From contig DIYJ01000011.1 of assembly GCA_002428995.1 (NCBI GenBank), positions 434,001-498,000 on the forward strand: a stretch of 64,000 bases of DNA, read 5' to 3'. The notes beneath the pieces were generated by a model. That model did no database searches and was not told where the DNA came from. It saw only the letters and a list, made by a program, of their open reading frames with translations. This DNA is from Flavobacteriales bacterium UBA6057. Its GTDB lineage: Bacteria > Bacteroidota > Bacteroidia > Flavobacteriales_G > Salibacteraceae. Position numbers and translations under genes: made by a program. Shown here in pieces: positions 59,462 to 64,000 of this stretch (positions are counted from its first letter, which is position 1; each line of letters begins with the position of its first letter).

Positions 59462-61573
59462 ATGAGCTCAACCACCCGAAAAGAGACAACCGTATCCACT
59501 ACCAGGAAAAGAGACTGGATTGCCTCTTTTGCGCTCTTCCTTTTGCTGGCCTCATCATTCTATTGGGCCTGGAGTCAATTCAATAAAGAAGTACACAAGC
59601 AGCGCATTGAGCGCGTAAAGCTCATTGGCGAGTTTGCCGAGGAGAAGGTTGTGACGGTGGTCAACGAGAACATCAACATTCTTGACAATCTCAGAAGGCG
59701 CATCGAGGCCACAGAAGGCTATTACTTCCAGTTTTGGGATCATGATGCGGAGTTGATTCTCGATCAGAATCCCACCTTTCATCTCATCGAGTGGATCGAT
59801 AGTAGCATGATCGTTCAAAAGGTCGTTCCCTACGAGGGCAACGAGAGTTCTCTGGAGTTGAACATCGGAGAGCTAGATTACCGTGGTGATGCCTGGAAAA
59901 ACAGTGTCCAGACCCGGAAGATCAATTTTACTCCCTGGTTGCGATTGGTTCAGGGAGGTGAATTCTTTCTTGTGGATGCTCCCGTTTTCATTGATGAAGT
60001 ATTCTGGGGAACGTTGACGGCCGGTATGGATTTTACCCGCCACGTGAATGAGATTTTTGACGAGCGCATTGGTTATCATTTCCATCTCCACGATCATCAG
60101 GGGTTGTTGTTTTATTGTTCTGATACCATCAAATGCAAGCCCATTGAGGTAGATGAGAGCTTGGTTTACAATGCACAGCTTCCGGTGATCGAAGGTGTGA
60201 ACTGGCGAATGGAATTGTTCCCGACCGAAGAGTTTTTCGATCAAGGAGCAGAGCGCAGCAATCTCATTGGACTGTTGCTCTCGCTTTTTCTCAGTCTTAC
60301 GCTGGCGGTAGTACTGTTTTTTCTGATCAATTATTCCCGCGATCGAGTACTGGTGAGAAAGGCGAACCAGGAGCTTACAGAAGCCAACCGCTACCTGAAT
60401 GTAGAACGTGAACGGGCAGAGCGAGCAAGCCATGCCAAAACCGAGTTTCTGGCGAACATGAGCCATGAAATTCGAACCCCGCTTAACGGTATCATGGGGC
60501 TCATTTCTATTTTGAGGAAAGACGATGAGCTCAGTCCTGAACAAGCCAAGAATGCAGAGTTGATTGACGAGTCATCGAAGTACCTGCACGGACTGCTCAA
60601 CAACGTGCTCGAGATCGAGCGCATCGAATCCGGCTCTTTGGATGTGAATGAGGAAGTCTTTGTGCCTACGGATCGACTTAAGGCTGTTGCAAGGGTTTTT
60701 CAGCAAAACCTCAACACCGACCGCGTTTCATTTACGCAAGAGTGGTACGCACACAGTGGGCAGACCGTACGGGGTGATGCGGTAAAGTTCATTCAGGTTG
60801 TCAATAACCTTTTGCGAAACGCATTTAAATTCACCTCAAGGGGGAGCATTCGGCTTGTTTACAATGAAACCGATGCCGGACACGCTGTCATTGTCAATGT
60901 CAAGATCATTGACACCGGAATTGGCATTCCGTCCGACAATCTGGAGCGCATCTTCAATCGATTTGCTCAGCTTGAACCCGTTTACAGAAAGCGCTATGAA
61001 GGCTCAGGACTAGGCTTGTCCATCAGCAAGCACCTGGTGGAATTGATGGGAGGAACCATCAGTGTATCCAGTCAGGAAAATGAGGGAAGCACCTTTGAAA
61101 TAGAGATCCCCTTCGAAAAGGCCAACCACAGCAATGGTGACGTTTCCGAGGAAGGAGAAGAGATCGAGATCATCGACAAAAGAATTCTACTGGTAGAGGA
61201 TAATGAATTGAACCAGTTGGTGATGCAAAAGCTGTTATCCGGGTACCAACTCGAAGTTGACATTGTGGACAATGGTTCGAAAGCGCTGGATCAGGTCAAA
61301 AAGCAACGCTATGATCTCATTCTGATGGATTTGCACATGCCTGTGATGGATGGTTTTGAAGCCACTCGAAAAATTCGGGAAATGGAGATAAAAACCCCGA
61401 TTATTGCTGTATCAGCAAATGCAACTTCGGAAGCCATCAAGGCCGCCTACGATGCCGGCATTCAGCAGTATGTGACCAAACCCGTTTCCAAGTCAGGAAT
61501 TGAAGAGATTTTGATTCAGTATTGCGCTGAGAAAAAAACGAATCAGAAAAAAGAAATTGAACATGGAAATTGA
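59462..61573 (+). CDS. Hybrid sensor histidine kinase with receiver domain
   Basis: The 703-residue protein has TM1 (about 20-40), a periplasmic sensor domain of ~220 residues that lacks a motif I recognise (CHASE- or Cache-like by size), TM2 (about 266-288, LIGLLLSLFLSLTLAVVLFF), a short coiled coil, and HisKA with phospho-acceptor His335 in ANMSHEIRTPLNG. The HATPase has NLLRNAFKFT (N box), DTGIGIPSD, FNRFAQLE and GSGLGLSISKHLV. A C-terminal receiver has LLVEDNELNQ, Asp623 in LILMDLHMPVMDG and Lys in VTKPVS. No partner regulator with an output domain is nearby, so an Hpt protein elsewhere is expected. Its end overlaps the SDR gene by 11 bases. Confidence 0.92.
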   Translation: MSSTTRKETTVSTTRKRDWIASFALFLLLASSFYWAWSQFNKEVHKQRIERVKLIGEFAEEKVVTVVNENINILDNLRRRIEATEGYYFQFWDHDAELILDQNPTFHLIEWIDSSMIVQKVVPYEGNESSLELNIGELDYRGDAWKNSVQTRKINFTPWLRLVQGGEFFLVDAPVFIDEVFWGTLTAGMDFTRHVNEIFDERIGYHFHLHDHQGLLFYCSDTIKCKPIEVDESLVYNAQLPVIEGVNWRMELFPTEEFFDQGAERSNLIGLLLSLFLSLTLAVVLFFLINYSRDRVLVRKANQELTEANRYLNVERERAERASHAKTEFLANMSHEIRTPLNGIMGLISILRKDDELSPEQAKNAELIDESSKYLHGLLNNVLEIERIESGSLDVNEEVFVPTDRLKAVARVFQQNLNTDRVSFTQEWYAHSGQTVRGDAVKFIQVVNNLLRNAFKFTSRGSIRLVYNETDAGHAVIVNVKIIDTGIGIPSDNLERIFNRFAQLEPVYRKRYEGSGLGLSISKHLVELMGGTISVSSQENEGSTFEIEIPFEKANHSNGDVSEEGEEIEIIDKRILLVEDNELNQLVMQKLLSGYQLEVDIVDNGSKALDQVKKQRYDLILMDLHMPVMDGFEATRKIREMEIKTPIIAVSANATSEAIKAAYDAGIQQYVTKPVSKSGIEEILIQYCAEKKTNQKKEIEHGN

Positions 61574-62267
61574 CGGTTCAACGTTCATCGTCACCGGTGG
61601 AAGTTCGGGAATAGGAAAGGCTACAGCTGCGAAACTGGTAGATATGGGAGCCGATGTGGTTATCACCGGTCGGGATGAAGAAAAGCTCCAACAGGCTGCC
61701 GATGAAACAGGAGCGCTGGCTGTGCATGCGGACATCAGCAAACAAGCTGACATTGATCGAACGATTGAAGAATGTCTGGATGCCTTTGGTGGCCTCCATG
61801 GACTCATCAACAATGCCGGCCATGGATGGACAAAGCCTTTGCTGGAATTGGAATGGGAAGACTTTGAAGAGATTTACAAAGTGAATGTCTTTGGAGCTGC
61901 GATGATGGCTCAGGCGGCTGCGCGCATATTCGTTCGCCAGAATTCAGGCAATATTGTCAACATCGCTTCCACGGCTGCCTTGAAAGGCTATCCTGGAGGT
62001 AGTGTTTACAGTTCGTCCAAGTTTGCGCTTCGAGGCATGACACAGTGTTGGCAAGGAGAACTTCGCAGGCACAATGTCCGCGTCATCGGCATCAATCCTT
62101 CTGAGGTTACAACCGCATTTGGCCAGGCGAGCCGAAAAGAGCGTGAAGAGGTTCACAACAAGCTCCGAAGTGAAGAGATCGCGCACGCAATCATCAGCGC
62201 CCTGGAAATGGATGACCGAGGCTATGTGCCCGAGTTAACCGTACACGCGACCAATCCATTCGAGTAA
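61563..62267 (+). CDS. Short-chain dehydrogenase/reductase
   Basis: This 234-residue SDR has the NAD(P) loop TGGSSGIGKATAAKLV (GxxxGxG), VVITGRDEE, NNAGHG, the catalytic Ser in VNIASTAALKG and Tyr-x3-Lys in GGSVYSSSKFALRG, and a helix typical of the family. The Arg/Asp after the second strand (TGRDEE) favours NADP(H). Substrate is unknown. It starts at ATG 61563 within the end of the hybrid kinase gene, in another frame, and is followed by a repeat-bearing spacer and the FAD oxidoreductase gene. Confidence 0.92.
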   Translation: MEIDGSTFIVTGGSSGIGKATAAKLVDMGADVVITGRDEEKLQQAADETGALAVHADISKQADIDRTIEECLDAFGGLHGLINNAGHGWTKPLLELEWEDFEEIYKVNVFGAAMMAQAAARIFVRQNSGNIVNIASTAALKGYPGGSVYSSSKFALRGMTQCWQGELRRHNVRVIGINPSEVTTAFGQASRKEREEVHNKLRSEEIAHAIISALEMDDRGYVPELTVHATNPFE

Positions 62268-62290
62268 TTTCCCTCATCCAGTGCCAAATG

Positions 62291-62327
62291 CCTGGTTCCT
62301 AGTCCCTGGTTCCTCATCCCTAGTCCC
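62291..62327. repeat. Direct low-complexity CCTGGTTCCTAGTCCC repeat
   Basis: CCTGGTTCCTAGTC is followed by CCTGGTTCCTCATC and CCTAGTCCC, imperfect direct copies of a heptamer-like word (CCTAGTC/CCTGGTT). It lies between the SDR and FAD oxidoreductase genes. Similar short tandem repetitive spacers occur in other bacteria; no function can be assigned. Confidence 0.5.
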
Positions 62328-62335
62328 AAAAAAAG

Positions 62336-63454
62336 ATGCTCTCATTCTGGGAAAAGCAATCACTCGTTTCTACTGACTTCGCAGTCATAGGCGGAGGCAT
62401 TACGGGACTTTCTGTAGCCGCTTCGCTGAAAGAAACCTTTCCCGATCAGAGTGTTACCGTTTTTGAACGGTCTGTTTTGCCTTATGGCGCCAGCACCCGC
62501 AATGCCGGTTTTGCCTGCTTCGGCAGCCTCACGGAAGTGTTATCAGACCTGGAGCAAATGGGTGTAGAGAAGGCGCGGCAGTTGCTCCATGATCGTTGGG
62601 ATGGCCTGCGCATTACGCGCAAGCGTTTGGGGGATGAAGCAATTGGTTTCGAGCCTGCCGGTGGATTTGAAATCCTGGAAGGAAAGTACGAGGAGGCTTT
62701 GGATATGCTCGGTCAGGTCAATGACCTTGTGTCTGACTTTCTTCCTGACTACCTCAGCGTCAACAAAACTTTTGCTGCAAGCGCTGGTCTTCATCCAGAG
62801 TTCACGATCGTTGAAATGAAGGACGAAGGACAAGTGGATACAGGTAAACTGATGCGGTCACTGGAAGCCTATGTTCGACAGCTGGGCGTGAACCTTCGAA
62901 CCGGAGCCAATCTTCTCAAACTTGAGCGAGGAAACGATTGGCAGTTGACCGTTGAAGACAGCAGCAGAGGAACCCTGGATTTCAACGCCAGACAAGTGAT
63001 ACTCTGCACCAATGCCTTCGCGCAAGACTTGCTTCCTCAAGCTGCATTGGAGCCCGGACGCGGGCAAGTTTTCATCACCAAACCTATTCCGGGATTGAAA
63101 TTCCGTGGCAATCTGCACATTGACGAAGGCTACTACTACCTCCGCAATGTGGGAGATCGCTTGCTTTTTGGAGGTGCCCGCAATTTGGACTTTGAAACCG
63201 AACGCTCTACAGAGTTTCAGCTAAATGACCAGATTCAACGGCATTTAGAAGAAAAGCTCTCCCATTTATTCCGCGAGCCTCTGGAGTTTGAAGTTGACAT
63301 GCGATGGTCAGGCATCATGGCCTTTGGGAATGATAAATTCCCGATTGTAGAATCATTGGATGACGGACTGTTTTGTGCACTCAAAATGGGTGGTATGGGC
63401 ATTGCGTTGGCTGGAACCATCGGGCAGAGGCTGGTCCGGGAAATCCAAAACTGA
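62336..63454 (+). CDS. FAD-dependent oxidoreductase (D-amino-acid/glycine oxidase family)
   Basis: The 372-residue flavoprotein has the dinucleotide loop FAVIGGGITGLSVAASL at residues 15-31 and the DAO-family segment YGASTRNAGFACFGSLTEVL, where the Asn/Ala-Gly motif contacts FAD. Then come CTNAFAQDLLPQ, RGQVFITKPI and a C-terminal KMGGMGIALAG. The architecture matches PuuB-like gamma-glutamylputrescine or glycine/sarcosine oxidases that oxidise amines. The substrate is not decidable. The start ATG at 62336 follows a purine-rich AAAAAAAG stretch; it is 68 bases from the SDR stop. Confidence 0.85.
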   Translation: MLSFWEKQSLVSTDFAVIGGGITGLSVAASLKETFPDQSVTVFERSVLPYGASTRNAGFACFGSLTEVLSDLEQMGVEKARQLLHDRWDGLRITRKRLGDEAIGFEPAGGFEILEGKYEEALDMLGQVNDLVSDFLPDYLSVNKTFAASAGLHPEFTIVEMKDEGQVDTGKLMRSLEAYVRQLGVNLRTGANLLKLERGNDWQLTVEDSSRGTLDFNARQVILCTNAFAQDLLPQAALEPGRGQVFITKPIPGLKFRGNLHIDEGYYYLRNVGDRLLFGGARNLDFETERSTEFQLNDQIQRHLEEKLSHLFREPLEFEVDMRWSGIMAFGNDKFPIVESLDDGLFCALKMGGMGIALAGTIGQRLVREIQN

Positions 63455-63552
63455 AGGCCTGTTTTCCATCGTCTGATTCACCAAAATACAGCAGTTTTGA
63501 TGCTGTGATTCGGTCGTCAGGAACGGGTGGTTGAATCGTCATTACAAACCTC

Positions 63553-64000
63553 ATGGAAGCAAATAATTTCAATTACAATGGTTACTGGTCGAAGTCAATG
63601 AGCTACGAGCAGTATCGTACATTGATCGATGACCTTTTGGCTGAAGGAAAGGCCACAGGACCAGAACAAAGTGAAGCGTTGGTGCACTATTCTGAACTGA
63701 ACGTGACGCGCATGAAACGGATTGATAAAACCACGAAGGTTTCGGAAGAACTCTCTGAGGTTATCGGAAACATGGCAACCAAGCCTAAGGCTTTGGTCAT
63801 TACAGAAGGATGGTGTGGAGATGCCGCTCAAATCGTTCCTGTGTTGCAAAGTGTCGCCTCTGCGAATCATCTGGAAGTTCGTTACGTGCTTCGAGATGAA
63901 AACCCGGAGTTGATGGATCAGCACCTCACCAATGGAGGAAAGTCCATTCCGATCGTAGTTTTTCTTCATCCGGAGACACTTGCTTTGATGGGGCATTGGG
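63553..64000 (+). CDS. Thioredoxin-fold protein, cut by window edge
   Basis: A frame starts at ATG 63553 (MEANNFNYNGYWSKSMSYEQ) and runs off the right edge after 149 visible residues. After an N-terminal helical portion comes ALVITEGWCGDAAQIVPVLQ, a thioredoxin-like strand-helix in which the usual CxxC is reduced to WCGDA, a single Cys, and later GGKSIPIVVFL with the cis-Pro loop. This is the Thioredoxin_9-like (PF14595) pattern found in Bacteroidota. Lacking the second Cys it is unlikely to be a disulfide reductase of the classical kind. Function unknown; the C-terminus is not visible. Confidence 0.8.
   Translation, partial: MEANNFNYNGYWSKSMSYEQYRTLIDDLLAEGKATGPEQSEALVHYSELNVTRMKRIDKTTKVSEELSEVIGNMATKPKALVITEGWCGDAAQIVPVLQSVASANHLEVRYVLRDENPELMDQHLTNGGKSIPIVVFLHPETLALMGHW

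Overview
The window is chromosomal DNA of a member of the Bacteroidota, most likely a marine or freshwater flavobacterium-like lineage (Flavobacteriales, Cryomorphaceae-like; the family is a guess). Evidence: five secreted proteins end in type IX secretion (T9SS) C-terminal sorting domains; at least nine intergenic spacers carry the Bacteroidota promoter -7 box TANNTTTG close to a start codon; Shine-Dalgarno sequences are not evident; the gene block hydrolase-parA-parB-DUF5683-dapB-lepB-wbqC and the pair ftsK-lolA are arrangements I know from this phylum. No rRNA, tRNA, CRISPR array, transposase, integrase or phage gene is visible. The region is dense, ordinary core genome with a few accessory surface-related islands.

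Layout. 1-5.0 kb: partial LytS-type histidine kinase, divergent acpH-mnmD-Nudix operon, a conserved unknown protein, a TonB_C/TPR secreted protein and murQ. 5.1-10.9 kb: a surface-polysaccharide island with a GT-C-like membrane protein, an unusual sulfotransferase-glycosyltransferase fusion, an O-antigen ligase/polymerase and a GT4 glycosyltransferase. 11-17.3 kb: a T9SS cargo, a TPR protein, an acyl-CoA carboxylase beta subunit, a Tat-exported PLP enzyme and a lipoprotein. 17.6-24.5 kb: one 2311-residue modular adhesin-like T9SS cargo (five tandem ~290-residue modules, nine SprB repeats, sorting domain), preceded by a leader with three inverted repeats and followed by a strong terminator. 24.6-32.9 kb: a methyltransferase, a small regulator with a divergent unknown gene, then the minus-strand operon for chromosome partition, lysine/peptidoglycan precursor synthesis and signal peptidase. 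32.9-38.9 kb: T9SS cargo, lolA, ftsK and a lipoprotein. 39-44.5 kb: arginase-argS-recF-DUF721 (DciA-like) operon and a fused SpmA/SpmB membrane protein. 44.5-53.9 kb: T9SS cargos, pssA, a DPP11-type S46 peptidase, PepE, a DUF2807 lipoprotein, a MORN-repeat protein and small unknowns. 53.9-64 kb: a beta-lactamase-fold lipoprotein, a LON-domain protein, an S9 peptidase, YrdC/YciO-type protein, YaaA, a hybrid histidine kinase, an SDR, a FAD oxidoreductase and a truncated thioredoxin-fold protein.

How they work together: the exported peptidases (S46, S9) and cytoplasmic PepE fit a peptide-scavenging lifestyle; the adhesin and other T9SS cargos, LolA, LepB, O-antigen ligase and glycosyltransferases all serve the cell surface. 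The most unusual items are the sulfotransferase-GT4 fusion, the giant repeat protein and a set of low-complexity intergenic repeats (several inverted, several at convergent gene ends). I did not find a clear defence system or other wholly new multi-gene system. All calls rest on reading the sequence and remembered family features; no database search was run.
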